DNA of 9,663 nucleotides from JAAYAY01 sp964429355 (GTDB taxonomy: Bacteria; Planctomycetota; Planctomycetia; Pirellulales; Thermoguttaceae), in the NCBI GenBank assembly GCA_964429355.1, contig CAYSCH010000360.1, forward strand, positions 1 to 9,663, read 5' to 3'. The position numbers and the translations under genes are program-made. This document shows, piece by piece, positions 1 to 7,294 of this stretch; position 1 is the stretch's first letter, and every line of letters begins with the position of its first letter. The notes beneath the pieces were generated by a model that was not told where the DNA came from, did no database searches, and worked only from the letters and a program-made list of their open reading frames with translations.

Positions 1-658
1 CGGGCCCGTTGCCGGGCATCCAGATGTAGGTCAATTCGACCTCATCCAAGAAGCGCTGCATGGTTTGCACGTAGTTGGTCGGCTGCTGGGGATTGCACCA
101 TGCCGGCGAGCTGGGCAGATAGGGATCGTAGGGCATGATCGACGAATTCTGCATGCCGGGCGTGGCATAGGGGTCCCAGCCGGTGGTCGGTGCAGGCGCG
201 ATGGTTCCTTGAAATTGCGCGGTGGGACCGGGGGGTGCGTAGGGAGGGACGACCCCGGACGGGTAGTTATAGCTGGGGATCGTACTGACTGGGGGCTGGG
301 GAGCGTAGCTGGGGCTTGTACCATAAGTCGCACCCGGCTGCGGGGCGTAACTGGGGCCTGCGCCGTAGGTTGTGCCCGGTTGTGCAAACGTGGTCGCCCC
401 CTGCGTGGCCGCGCCAGGGACTCCGTACGTTGATGGTGCCGGGGCTCCCGAATAGACGCCTGTGCCTGGCGGGGGAATGGTTCCGGCGTTTTGAGCAACT
501 GGTCCGTAGCTCGGCGCCCAAGTGGACTGGGTGGTGGGGGGCGATATGGCTGAGTTGAGAGGAAGCTTCGACGGAATCTGGATCCGCTGGGCCTGGCTCG
601 ACGACACCGCCAGAACGGTCGCAACAGTCAAGGTGGCGAAAAAGGTTGCGATTTTCAC
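1..658 (-). CDS. Exported Pro/Tyr/Gln-rich protein, 3' end outside window
   Basis: The frame is open from a GTG at 658 to the left edge (219 codons, no stop). The GTG start is supported by GAGGA seven bases upstream and by what follows: VKIATFFATLTVATVLAVSS, a short positive N-terminus plus hydrophobic core, ending SSQAQ, a good signal-peptidase I site. The mature part is low complexity, rich in Pro, Ser, Thr, Tyr and Gln, and includes two adjacent 14-residue units of the form PG(T/A)TYG(A/T)(G/S)PSYAPQ. Near the edge the composition becomes ordinary (RFLDEVELTYIWMPGNGP), suggesting that a folded domain, perhaps an envelope or beta-barrel domain, starts there. That last point is inference from memory of similar planctomycete proteins. 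Function unknown. It is transcribed away from birA. Confidence 0.75.
   Translation of the reverse strand, partial: MKIATFFATLTVATVLAVSSSQAQRIQIPSKLPLNSAISPPTTQSTWAPSYGPVAQNAGTIPPPGTGVYSGAPAPSTYGVPGAATQGATTFAQPGTTYGAGPSYAPQPGATYGTSPSYAPQPPVSTIPSYNYPSGVVPPYAPPGPTAQFQGTIAPAPTTGWDPYATPGMQNSSIMPYDPYLPSSPAWCNPQQPTNYVQTMQRFLDEVELTYIWMPGNGP
296..379 (-). repeat. Two tandem 42-bp units coding for a 14-residue Pro/Tyr repeat
   Basis: Units 338-379 and 296-337 (minus strand) are exactly 42 bp each. They differ at 11 of 42 bases but in only three residues (T/A, A/T, G/S). Most differences are silent third-base changes, so the repeat has been kept at protein level rather than being a fresh DNA duplication. 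Confidence 0.75.
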
Positions 659-860
659 AACAAAGTCCTCAAGACCGAGGCGAGGGGACGCCGATAAGAG
701 CCGATTCGAGGTACGGGGTGGATTTCAATATCAGCCGGACCGGATCGGGTCAAGAGCGGTTCCCTTTTCAGGAGAGAATGGGGAGAATAGGTGGGGAAGG
801 ATAAGCGTTCCCGCACTTCCAGATCAGCACCCACGTGCGAGTTTCCACCGGAAAACCGAT
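659..860. other. Divergent intergenic region between the exported-protein gene and birA
   Basis: About 200 bp holding the control regions of two divergent genes. I see no convincing -35/-10 pair. An eight-codon open frame, MGRIGGEG then TAA (778-804, plus), begins with ATG three bases after AGGAG. That spacing is tight, and the frame is not that of birA. It may be chance or a leader ORF. Confidence 0.4.
666..670 (-). promoter_or_regulatory. Ribosome binding site deciding the GTG start at 658
   Basis: On the minus strand GAGGA is followed by a seven-base spacer and then GTG. No ATG in that frame gives a signal peptide, so this site is the main support for the non-ATG start. Confidence 0.6.
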
Positions 861-1649
861 TTGTCAGCCGCCCGCCCAGACCGTTCAGCGCCCGTCGACT
901 GTGACCGCCTGTTGGCCGAAACACCGTTGGCCACGTTGGAATACCACCAGACGCTCGATTCGACCAACAACCGGGCGAAATTGCTCGCCCGTCAGGTGGG
1001 TACCAACCTGCCTGCTCTTGTGCTGGCCGACCATCAGACGGCTGGTCGGGGGCGGGGAACAAATCGCTGGTGGACTGGTATGGGGGGGCTGGCCTTCACT
1101 CTCCTTGCCGATACCCAGTCGTGGGAGTTTCCCCGAGAGAGGCTGGCCATGACGGCGCTGGCAGCCGGAATTGCCGTGGTGGACGCAATCGTGCCGCGAC
1201 TCTCCGGACAACGGGCAGGGCTTCACTGGCCCAACGACGTTTACGTCGAGGGGCGCAAACTGGCAGGCATTCTCGTTGAGGTTCCGGTGGAGGGACGATT
1301 GGTTGTGGGGGTCGGCGTGAACACCAACTGCCGCATAGCCGATGCCCCCGCTGACCTGGCCGCCCGCGTCACAACGCTGATCGACCTCCGCGGGGAAGTC
1401 CAGGACCACACGAGCTTGCTGGTGGACTGGCTGGCCGCCTGGGAGGAATGGGCCGGACGCCTTCGAGCCAATCCGGATGAGGTCGGCCATCGCGCCGACC
1501 AGTTGTGCCTCCAGCGGGACATGCCGGTACGGATTCGGCAGGGGACGGAGTTTCATGAAGGTCGCTGCCTGGGGATTGCACCGTGGGGCGCGATCCGTCT
1601 GGAGGCACAAGAGGGCGTTCGCGAGTTCTACTCAGGAACGACAGACTGA
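861..1649 (+). CDS. birA: Biotin--[acetyl-CoA-carboxylase] ligase (BirA, mono-functional)
   Basis: Attaches biotin to the carboxyl-carrier subunit of biotin-dependent carboxylases through biotinyl-AMP (EC 6.3.4.15), in the cytoplasm. Family motifs appear in order (numbered from the TTG at 861): STN 34-36; the nucleotide/biotin loop GRGRGTNRW 62-70; HWPND 122-126; K133 in KLAGILVE, matching the lysine that contacts biotin; and GVGVNTN 150-156. A small C-terminal SH3-like segment follows, ending at the TGA. There is no N-terminal helix-turn-helix, so it is unlikely to be a repressor. The 262-aa length fits single-domain ligases. The start is uncertain: the frame stays open back to 522 but would overlap the divergent gene, and no in-frame ATG or GTG lies between 660 and 861. 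TTG 861 has a weak GGAAA six bases upstream. It faces the minus-strand gene ending at 1771. Confidence 0.9.
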   Translation: MSAARPDRSAPVDCDRLLAETPLATLEYHQTLDSTNNRAKLLARQVGTNLPALVLADHQTAGRGRGTNRWWTGMGGLAFTLLADTQSWEFPRERLAMTALAAGIAVVDAIVPRLSGQRAGLHWPNDVYVEGRKLAGILVEVPVEGRLVVGVGVNTNCRIADAPADLAARVTTLIDLRGEVQDHTSLLVDWLAAWEEWAGRLRANPDEVGHRADQLCLQRDMPVRIRQGTEFHEGRCLGIAPWGAIRLEAQEGVREFYSGTTD

Positions 1650-1770
1650 GGCAAGGCTCAGCGCCGGTTGAGGCAGTCCACTCGAGCAGCCGCAGTCCAA
1701 TGCGGGGCAAGGGCATGCGGCGAATAGTTCGCTTCCGCGAGCCGAGTACGGATGTTCCAATGCGACGCTG
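1650..1770. other. Convergent intergenic region with two small hairpins
   Basis: It lies between the stops of birA (plus) and the toroid-like gene (minus). Two perfect 5-bp inverted repeats are present: CCGCA/TGCGG at 1690-1694 and 1701-1705 (6-base loop), and GCGAA/TTCGC at 1720-1724 and 1728-1732 (3-base loop). Neither is followed by a T run on either strand, so a classical intrinsic terminator is not shown. They could still act as weak bidirectional stops. Confidence 0.3.
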
Positions 1771-3030
1771 TCAGGATCGTTCGGTTGAACGGCCCGTCGG
1801 CTGGGTCTTGCTCGGTTCGGTGGACTTGCTGGGAGTTCGTGGGGTGAAGTAGCGAGTATCGTAGAGCGACAAGGCACGGGCGGCCTTCATCTGTGCCACC
1901 AGTTCAAGCGCGGAAGAGGGCGCGGCCGAGCGGGTACCGGCTGTGGAGGCGAGTTGCTTTTCGAGGTACGCCAGTCCGCGTACGACCTGCTGGTCTTCAA
2001 GGCGATCGGTGGGGAGCGAGTAGACAAGCCAAGCGAGAATGGCACCGGTTGCCAGCAGGGATCCGCTGGGATTCTTGCTGCTTCCCCGATAGGCAAAGAA
2101 ACCAGGGTGCCAGGTACCGTCGCTGTTCTGGAGCTCGAGTGCGTACTTCTGGATCTCCTCGACGTGGTCCTCCGCCCGTTTGCACAGATGCTTGTCTGCC
2201 AGGTCCGCATCCTTCAATTGTTCCAGAGCGAAGCTGATGGCCATAAGGCGGTCTGTGACATCGACGGAGCTTGCGTCGGCCTTGCGATCCAATTCGGATT
2301 GCAGGAGGCGTTCCACGGACCAGGTTTCGTCCAAGTCGTTTTTCCAGGTGTCGCCGGGCTTTGCGTAGAAGGCCAGTCCGATCAGGGTACCTGACTGAAC
2401 AAGTCCCTGGCGGCACGCGAGTTTTTCGGCTGCCACCAGGTCGGCAACCGTTCCCGCCAGATCGCCGATGTGAATTTCATAGGAGGCAGGCACACGATTC
2501 TGGGCGAGCATGGCCAGCAATTGGCCGGGTCGATCCTGACCTCCGTAGCCGACTCGAGCCATCGACCGTGTTCCATCGGTCCGCAACAATCGGTAGCCGC
2601 CGCACGGCAAGTTCCAACACAGGGCGCCAACGCCGTTGACCTTCTGGGCGGAACGGCCTCCGGAGGCGATCTCGGTCGTGTGCCCGAAGGCCTCGCAGAA
2701 GGCGATGATCTCGGAAGGGAGGTTATTCGAGGCGTTGAGAGAGCGGGCGTAGATCTGGGACAGTACTCGTCGCGTCCGGTCGCGCAAGGCGGCCATTTCC
2801 GGACTCAGTACCGGTGCGGCAGGCGGCTCCACTTTCTCCTCGGACTTGTCCGCATCGGCCTGCGCCGCATCCGTCTCGGTGGCCACGGAGGGCTGATCGT
2901 CGGCCTGGAGCACACGGATGTTTCCTGAGGCATCGATAATGAACGGCAACAGTGTCTGCGCTCGGGCGGCGCTCATGAGAAGCGTCAGCATGCAAATTGC
3001 CGAAAGGATACGGGCGAAAGGTCGCAACAT
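1771..3030 (-). CDS. Exported protein with alpha/alpha-toroid (prenyltransferase/squalene-cyclase-like) C-terminus
   Basis: 419 aa. The start is ATG 3030, with AGGAGA six bases upstream, and it gives a clear signal peptide (ARILSAICMLTLLMSAARAQ, residues 6-25). An in-frame ATG at 3099 would add 23 Arg-rich residues with no ribosome site. After a charged, Ala/Glu-rich linker (about 44-78) comes a mostly helical domain. It contains GALCWNLPCGGYRLLR (135-150) and, near the end, QNSDGTWHPGFF (301-312) followed by LATGAILAWLVY. This resembles the QW-type motif of terpenoid-cyclase/prenyltransferase toroids. I see no DxDD cyclase motif and no zinc-site pattern, so catalysis is not supported; a binding or scaffold role is possible. 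Six or so cysteines are notable for an exported protein. It lies 75 bases after the repeat-protein gene on the same strand, probably co-transcribed. Function unknown. Confidence 0.72.
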   Translation of the reverse strand: MLRPFARILSAICMLTLLMSAARAQTLLPFIIDASGNIRVLQADDQPSVATETDAAQADADKSEEKVEPPAAPVLSPEMAALRDRTRRVLSQIYARSLNASNNLPSEIIAFCEAFGHTTEIASGGRSAQKVNGVGALCWNLPCGGYRLLRTDGTRSMARVGYGGQDRPGQLLAMLAQNRVPASYEIHIGDLAGTVADLVAAEKLACRQGLVQSGTLIGLAFYAKPGDTWKNDLDETWSVERLLQSELDRKADASSVDVTDRLMAISFALEQLKDADLADKHLCKRAEDHVEEIQKYALELQNSDGTWHPGFFAYRGSSKNPSGSLLATGAILAWLVYSLPTDRLEDQQVVRGLAYLEKQLASTAGTRSAAPSSALELVAQMKAARALSLYDTRYFTPRTPSKSTEPSKTQPTGRSTERS

Positions 3031-3036
3031 GCGTCT

Positions 3037-3042
3037 TCTCCT
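3037..3042 (-). promoter_or_regulatory. Ribosome binding site deciding the start at 3030
   Basis: AGGAGA on the minus strand, six bases before ATG 3030. The competing ATG at 3099 has only a pyrimidine-rich sequence in front of it. Confidence 0.65.
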
Positions 3043-3105
3043 GAAGTAGACAAAAACTATCAGCGGAACGGCATCTGGACGGCGGGAGCAGGGTGGCATG
3101 GGGAA

Positions 3106-5198
3106 CTACGAGCCGGGCGTTGCCTGTTTGCCCGCCGTGTCGGCCGTGGTGGTGCTCGCGACATTCTTGGGCCGGTCGATCAGGAAGCCTCCGCTCGCGC
3201 CGCGCTGGTTGTAGCTGTTGTTCTTCGCGCGGCAGCCGTACTGATCTTCTCCCCCATAGTCGATGACGAAGCTGAAGTTGCCGCCGCACTGGGGCAGGGA
3301 GTGATAACGGGCTTCAATCGAGTTGGATCCAAGTCCCTGGCCGTAGCCCTGGTAGACATCGTCTCCGTCGTAGTCGTAAACGACGCCGAACCCAGCCTGC
3401 CGCCCCTGTCCCTGAGTTCCGCCGCCGGTGGCGGCATAGCGATCCTTGCCTCCGAAATCCATCAGAAAACCGGCGGAGCAATCCCAGGCGAAACCGAGTC
3501 CCATGATCGTGCCGTCGAAGAGGTCATCGCCGCCGTCGTCGATCATGAAGCCCACGGTGTAGTGGCAACCGAAACCATTGCTGAATCGTTGAAACCGCTT
3601 TTCCGTCCGCGTGCCACCGCCGTAGAGTTTGGTGGTGGCTCCCAGGCGCTGGTCGTTGCCGCCGAAATCGCGGGCAAACCCGACGCCGAGCCAGTAGCCG
3701 CCGCCGTGGGAGATGTAGTCGTATTCATACTTGTCATCGCCGCTTCCCTCAAGGAGCACGCCGAAGCCACCATTGGCAACCCCGCGTATTCCCGCGCCGA
3801 CCCCCTGTCCCCAACCCTCGTAGCCGGGTGTTTCGGGATAGGAATCGTAGTACATGCCGCCGCAATAGTAGTGATCCTCGCCTGCCAGATCGTCGAGAAC
3901 GCCGAAGCCGAGTGGGTTCCCAAAGCCTTGGGCCCACATGGCGGCGTGGTAGCGGTCGTTTCCGTCGCGATCCAGGAGAATGCCGACGCCACCAAGGGCG
4001 TGTCCCTGGACTCGCCGCAATCCGACGTAGGTGTCGCTGCCGCCGCGATCGATGAGGATGCCTGCTCCTCCAAGGGCCGAACCTTGGGCCACGTCCTTCG
4101 CCTGGTAGGTATCATTGCCGGCGGCGTCGAGGAGCATGGAAATGCCGAGAATCGAGGCGCCTTGAATACCGGGCCTGGTGCCGCGATAGTTGTCGTCTCC
4201 GGCCAGGTCGAGGATGACCAGCAGCGGACGTTCGAGGGAGACAACCCCTTCCACGTAGGTGTCGCTGCCGCCGAGATCGATCACGGCGGCCACATTGTCC
4301 ATCTCATCGAGGTTGTAGGTATTGGCTTCGCGTCCACCGACCACGATATCGCCGGCCGGAGTCAGGATGCGCTGTTGGATGGGACCGGTCGCTCCCTTCA
4401 CCAAGACCGGCTCGCCTCCACTGAGCCTGGCGAGTTGTTCGAGGAGTCCCGGATCGGTCAAGGGCGTCAAAGCGGTGGCCGCGTCGTGCATTTTCTCGCG
4501 GTCCAGACGCTGAAGCATCCTGCAGAGGAATTGAGCGGTACCACGGCTCGGCAACGTATGCCCGTTGCTGGCGCCGCTGGTGAAGGTCGAGTAGGCACTG
4601 GTCGCAAAGCGGCTAAGGTNNNNNNNNNNTCACTGCGGTTGATCGGTTGGAGTGCAGCGGCGAAAGCCATCTGCGATTCGAGCAAGGAACGCCGCACCTG
4701 GTCGAGGGCCAATTCGGGTGAATCGATCGCCGCAAACTTTCTCGGTTCCCGTTTCGCCAGATCCAGTTTGTTGGCCGCGATACCAAGGGCTCGATCAAAT
4801 CCCTGGTGCTCCATGATCAGGGACTGATGCAATTTCCGGGTGAACTCCTCGGCTTCCGCCGGGGCTTCGATCATGTTGCGGAAGAGATGGTCATACCAGC
4901 CAAGCCGGCAGTCGCCATTGACTTCTCCGCCGCGGCCGGCTGCCGAAACCTCGAGTTTCCCGATCGCGTACCGCTGGAACGTGGCAAAGGTCGAGTCGAT
5001 TCCTCGCTTGCGAAAGCCGTCGCGGATCTCATTCTGCATGAGCGCGACCATGCCGGCGGCGTTCGGATCTCCGACCTGCGGGGGCGTCCCGGCGTCTTCG
5101 TCGGCGGCCTCGCATTGAGAGTGTCCGTCCATGGGCATCTCAAGGGCCCCGGCAAGCAGCATGATAATCCAAAGATATGGCCGGAAAGCTCGAAACAT
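3106..5198 (-). CDS. Exported multi-repeat D-x-x-G-x-D-x-Y protein, split by an assembly gap
   Basis: One gene read in two pieces. The first, 5198 to 4630 (189 codons), starts at ATG with GAGGAG eight bases upstream and a hydrophobic export signal (RPYLWIIMLLAGALEMPMDG). It contains an acidic linker and a helical region. The second, open from 4619 to the TAG at 3106, gives about 503 residues. It begins helical (QFLCRMLQRLDREKMHDAAT), and then carries 12 copies of D-x-x-G-x-D-x-Y plus a cut-short thirteenth. Each copy follows a Gly-rich stretch such as ALGGAGILI. The spacing suggests a stacked beta-solenoid. The GNDTY-type turns resemble calcium-binding RTX repeats, so Ca2+ binding by the Asp residues is an inference. 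No enzyme motif is visible. The two pieces are in different frames across the Ns, best explained by a wrong gap length rather than a mutation. First gene of a probable operon with the toroid-like gene. Family unknown to me by name; likely periplasmic or surface. Confidence 0.75.
3172..4293 (-). repeat. Array of 12 D-x-x-G-x-D-x-Y protein repeats
   Basis: Counting residues from the codon at 4552-4554, the leading acidic residues are at 93, 116, 143, 169, 195, 222, 269 (Glu), 296, 339, 366, 394 and 432, with a truncated copy at 460. Most steps are 23-28 residues; steps of 47, 43 and 38 contain insertions. Copy 8 has Arg and copy 9 Phe in place of the final Tyr. Examples are DAAGNDTY, DRGGSDTY, DRDGNDRY and DYGGEDQY. 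The DNA copies are strongly diverged, so this is an old repeat. Confidence 0.85.
4620..4629. other. Assembly gap (10 Ns) inside the repeat-protein gene
   Basis: Ten undetermined bases. The reading frames on the two sides do not match with a gap of 10. They match if the real missing length is 2 modulo 3 (for example 2, 5 or 8). Both flanks are coding: INRS before and LSRFATSAYSTF after. Confidence 0.97.
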
Positions 5199-5206
5199 CC
5201 CTACAA

Positions 5207-5212
5207 CTCCTC
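5207..5212 (-). promoter_or_regulatory. Ribosome binding site of the repeat-protein gene
   Basis: GAGGAG on the minus strand, eight bases before ATG 5198. It supports this start for the export signal. Confidence 0.6.
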
Positions 5213-5331
5213 AATAACGAATTAACCGCAGTCGGCGCTCGCGAGGTGCCATTCGAAGATAGACTTCGGCAAGATAACCATCGGGCCCACGCCCCATGTT
5301 CATGCGGCGGCCTCAGAAGGCATTATTGGGA

Positions 5332-5496
5332 TCAGCCCATTATGGAGCAGAAATTTCCCAAGTTCTCAAGTATCGGTTCTTGACGGGTTTCCTGCCAGTG
5401 GTTCTCGGCGAAAATGGGGTGGAAGCGGCGATAGCCTTTCAAATCTCTGGGGAGGAAGCCTCGCTTGGGCGCCGGGTTACTTTCCCAATCATGCAT
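5332..5496 (-). CDS. Possible 54-aa small protein, unknown function
   Basis: ATG at 5496 to TGA at 5332, 41 bases after the RlmM-like stop on the same strand. The product is short, soluble-looking and rich in Arg, Pro, Phe, Asn, His and Trp: it begins MHDWESNPAPKRGFLPRD and contains RRFHPIFAENHWQ. By hand count GC at codon positions 1/2/3 is about 54/41/65 percent, the order expected of a real gene in a high-GC genome. Against it: no clear ribosome site, no recognised family, and a plus-strand frame (5296-5532, 78 codons) that is also open across it. The TGA at its end overlaps the putative promoter region of the next gene. Confidence 0.35.
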   Translation of the reverse strand: MHDWESNPAPKRGFLPRDLKGYRRFHPIFAENHWQETRQEPILENLGNFCSIMG

Positions 5497-5536
5497 GGAC
5501 TGGGGGTCTTGCTCGCGTCGGGTCAGCAGTGAGTGG

Positions 5537-6595
5537 CTAGTGCTTGAAGGGCTTTTTCAGGGCGGCTAGGCAAAACTCCTGCCGGTGATGGGGCAGTTGG
5601 CGGGTCCATACATGATTGAAGCCCCAGCGCCGGACCCGGCGGGTGTACTCTGGGATCTGTTCGGCCAGTGTCCACTCGAGGAGTTTGAGTGTGAGCAGCA
5701 TCCCTCGGATGCGGATCTCCGGATGCATGACAATCGATTCCACGGCTTCGAGCGTGTACTGGGGAGCAACGTTCATGTCGGCGGTCAGCCAGCGTATTTT
5801 GCGGAATTCGCGCCGCCGGACCTGGGGGGTCCTGCGTCGGATATGCCGGAAATTGGGATGCTCCAGAATTACCGGCGAGACCTCGGCTGGATCGATCCCC
5901 AGGACAAAGTGTCCTCGCTGCAGCAGGGCCTGGCTTGTGCCTCCCGGAGCACATCCCAGATCGGCGAATCTCGCGGCAGGTGGAATGGGCAAACCCGACC
6001 AGGCCAGGGCCTCTTCAATTTTGTACCAGGCTCGCGAGACCGGCGGTGTGGCGGGAGCCACCGGCAGCAAGCCGCCCGGATGGCGGGAGCAGATATCTTT
6101 CAGGCGATGGTAACCGACCCACCAGTCGTCTCTTTCAACCAGCACGCAGTCGACGGCAAGGTCTTTCCGGGTGGCACGGCCCCCACCGTTTTCGGGAAGG
6201 GGTGGTGACGCAATGCGGATCGCGTGGCGCGCCTCGGCGGCTTCGGGACTGATCCCGGGATCGGAGGAATCTTCCTGGCATGAGAACAGTTCCCGTTGCC
6301 AGACGTGGAGCGCGCCGGCGGGCTGCTGTCCCACGATCTGCCAGAACTTCTCCGCCCGCGATTCCAGACTGCCGCCCGAAACGCGGCCAAGCGAGAACCC
6401 ATAGGCTTGGGCGAAGGTGCTCCTCAGATCGAAGTCGTCGAGGAGGTCCTGTTCCGCGGGCAACTTGAAGGTGACGAAACCGGGGCGTGAAAAGGAGAGC
6501 CGAAAAGCAGGCCAGTTCCTGGCGATTTCGGCCTTCAATGCGGCCTCGGCGCCGGCATGGCAGGTCGCGAAAATGAACTCGGGTCGGTTTGTCAT
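5537..6595 (-). CDS. rlmM: RlmM-like 23S rRNA 2'-O-ribose methyltransferase (FtsJ/RrmJ fold)
   Basis: SAM-dependent cytoplasmic methyltransferase; E. coli RlmM modifies C2498 of 23S rRNA, and the target here is inferred from that. The 352-aa length is close to E. coli RlmM (366). The N-terminal half (about 1-175), starting EFIFATCHAGAEAALKAEI, fits the THUMP-like RNA-binding region. The catalytic half has SRAWYKIEEA (188-197), the SAM-binding DLGCAPGG (212-219) with IDPAEV after it, TADMN (271-275), LTLKL (301-305) and TRQLPHHRQEF near the end. K192, D273, K304 and E340 fit the K-D-K-E catalytic tetrad of the FtsJ family. ATG 6595 is the first start in frame; a weak GGAA lies six bases upstream. 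Stand-alone gene. The assignment to RlmM rather than another FtsJ-type subgroup is probable, not certain. Confidence 0.82.
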   Translation of the reverse strand: MTNRPEFIFATCHAGAEAALKAEIARNWPAFRLSFSRPGFVTFKLPAEQDLLDDFDLRSTFAQAYGFSLGRVSGGSLESRAEKFWQIVGQQPAGALHVWQRELFSCQEDSSDPGISPEAAEARHAIRIASPPLPENGGGRATRKDLAVDCVLVERDDWWVGYHRLKDICSRHPGGLLPVAPATPPVSRAWYKIEEALAWSGLPIPPAARFADLGCAPGGTSQALLQRGHFVLGIDPAEVSPVILEHPNFRHIRRRTPQVRRREFRKIRWLTADMNVAPQYTLEAVESIVMHPEIRIRGMLLTLKLLEWTLAEQIPEYTRRVRRWGFNHVWTRQLPHHRQEFCLAALKKPFKH

Positions 6596-6845
6596 CAGGG
6601 GTTCCGGGAGGGGCAGGAGAGGTGGAGTTGGTCAACCAGGGAGCTGTTCTGCCAGTTATCCGACCCAGGGAGCCGACAACAAAATGACGAACCGTGCGCA
6701 TCACTGGCCCTGAGGGACCTGCCGGTTTGTGAGGATCTCATGGGCTTTTCGGGAATTGCTGCTCACCGCTATTCTCGACGGATCTTGCTGCGAGGGCAAG
6801 GGAGATCGCCTGGGCTGGGGGTTCTTCGGCTTTGTGGGGCATGCA

Positions 6846-6861
6846 CTCATCACTCGATGAG
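6846..6861. repeat. Perfect 6-bp inverted repeat
   Basis: CTCATC and GATGAG around a four-base ACTC loop. There is no T run on either side, so it is not a typical terminator. Confidence 0.4.
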
Positions 6862-6970
6862 GCTTGCCAACCGAGCCACTCAGGCGAGAGCATTACGGGG
6901 GTGAGGCCGAAGGGGGGAGGACCGGGAATTGGCTATGGACCATGGACTCGTATCGATGGCCCTTCCAGGT

Positions 6971-6986
6971 GAGGGCCAGGGCCCTC
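6971..6986. repeat. Perfect GC-rich 6-bp hairpin
   Basis: GAGGGC and GCCCTC around a CAGG loop, about 320 bases before the oxidoreductase start. It would be stable in RNA, but only TCTT follows on the plus strand, so terminator activity is doubtful. Confidence 0.4.
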
Positions 6987-7289
6987 TCTTCGTCGTCCCA
7001 GACTCCACCTCTCAGTGCACCCGCGATGCATCTGGCGCCGATTGGACGGGCTCGGCCGTACGGTCCAGAACATCCGCAAGCGTTTCGTCGACTGGCCCAA
7101 CGCGGCAGACGGCGGCCACGAAAAATGGGCGAAGGCTTGCCCCGCGATGGATGGAGTGCGGGTTTCAACCTGCGTTTTTCTTCTCGGCCCTCGCCCGGTG
7201 CAATGTGCACCGCCCTACGAAGTCTTTCATTTCGCACGGCCGGCGATTACGTTGGGGGCGGAAGAGAACCGATCCCCCGGCACCAATCC

Positions 7290-7294
7290 AGGAG
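7290..7294 (+). promoter_or_regulatory. Ribosome binding site deciding the start at 7303
   Basis: AGGAG eight bases before ATG 7303. It supports this start over the earlier in-frame ATGs back to 7015, because the twin-arginine signal begins directly after it. Confidence 0.7.

Larger units (their letters stand above)
5199..5536. other. Intergenic stretch upstream of the repeat-protein operon
   Basis: About 340 bp between the RlmM-like gene and the operon. It is lower in GC than its surroundings in its operon-proximal half, as expected for a promoter region. A weak minus-strand candidate is TTGAGA (5364-5369) and CATAAT (5339-5344) with a long 19-base spacer. A small inverted repeat CGAAG/CTTCG sits at 5254-5258 and 5264-5268. 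The gene-proximal half holds a possible 54-codon ORF, listed separately. Confidence 0.35.

Noticed and set aside
522..860. In-frame extension of birA back to an ATG at 522
   Set aside because: It overlaps the divergent gene with the good signal peptide, and the added 113 residues show no helix-turn-helix or family similarity.
1690..1732. Hairpins between convergent genes as an intrinsic terminator
   Set aside because: The stems are only 5 bp and no T run follows on either strand, so I list them only as inverted repeats.
3301..4827. 508-codon open frame on the plus strand opposite the repeat-protein gene
   Set aside because: It is the antisense of a repetitive gene whose codon bias (GC-rich third bases, many Gly/Asp codons) removes stops. 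The product is Val/Ala/Glu-rich with no motif, and it reads through the N gap.
5296..5532. 78-codon plus-strand frame in the gap between the RlmM-like gene and the operon
   Set aside because: Its codons align exactly opposite the minus-strand 54-codon ORF. The GC pattern by codon position fits the minus strand better, and there is no ribosome site or known family.
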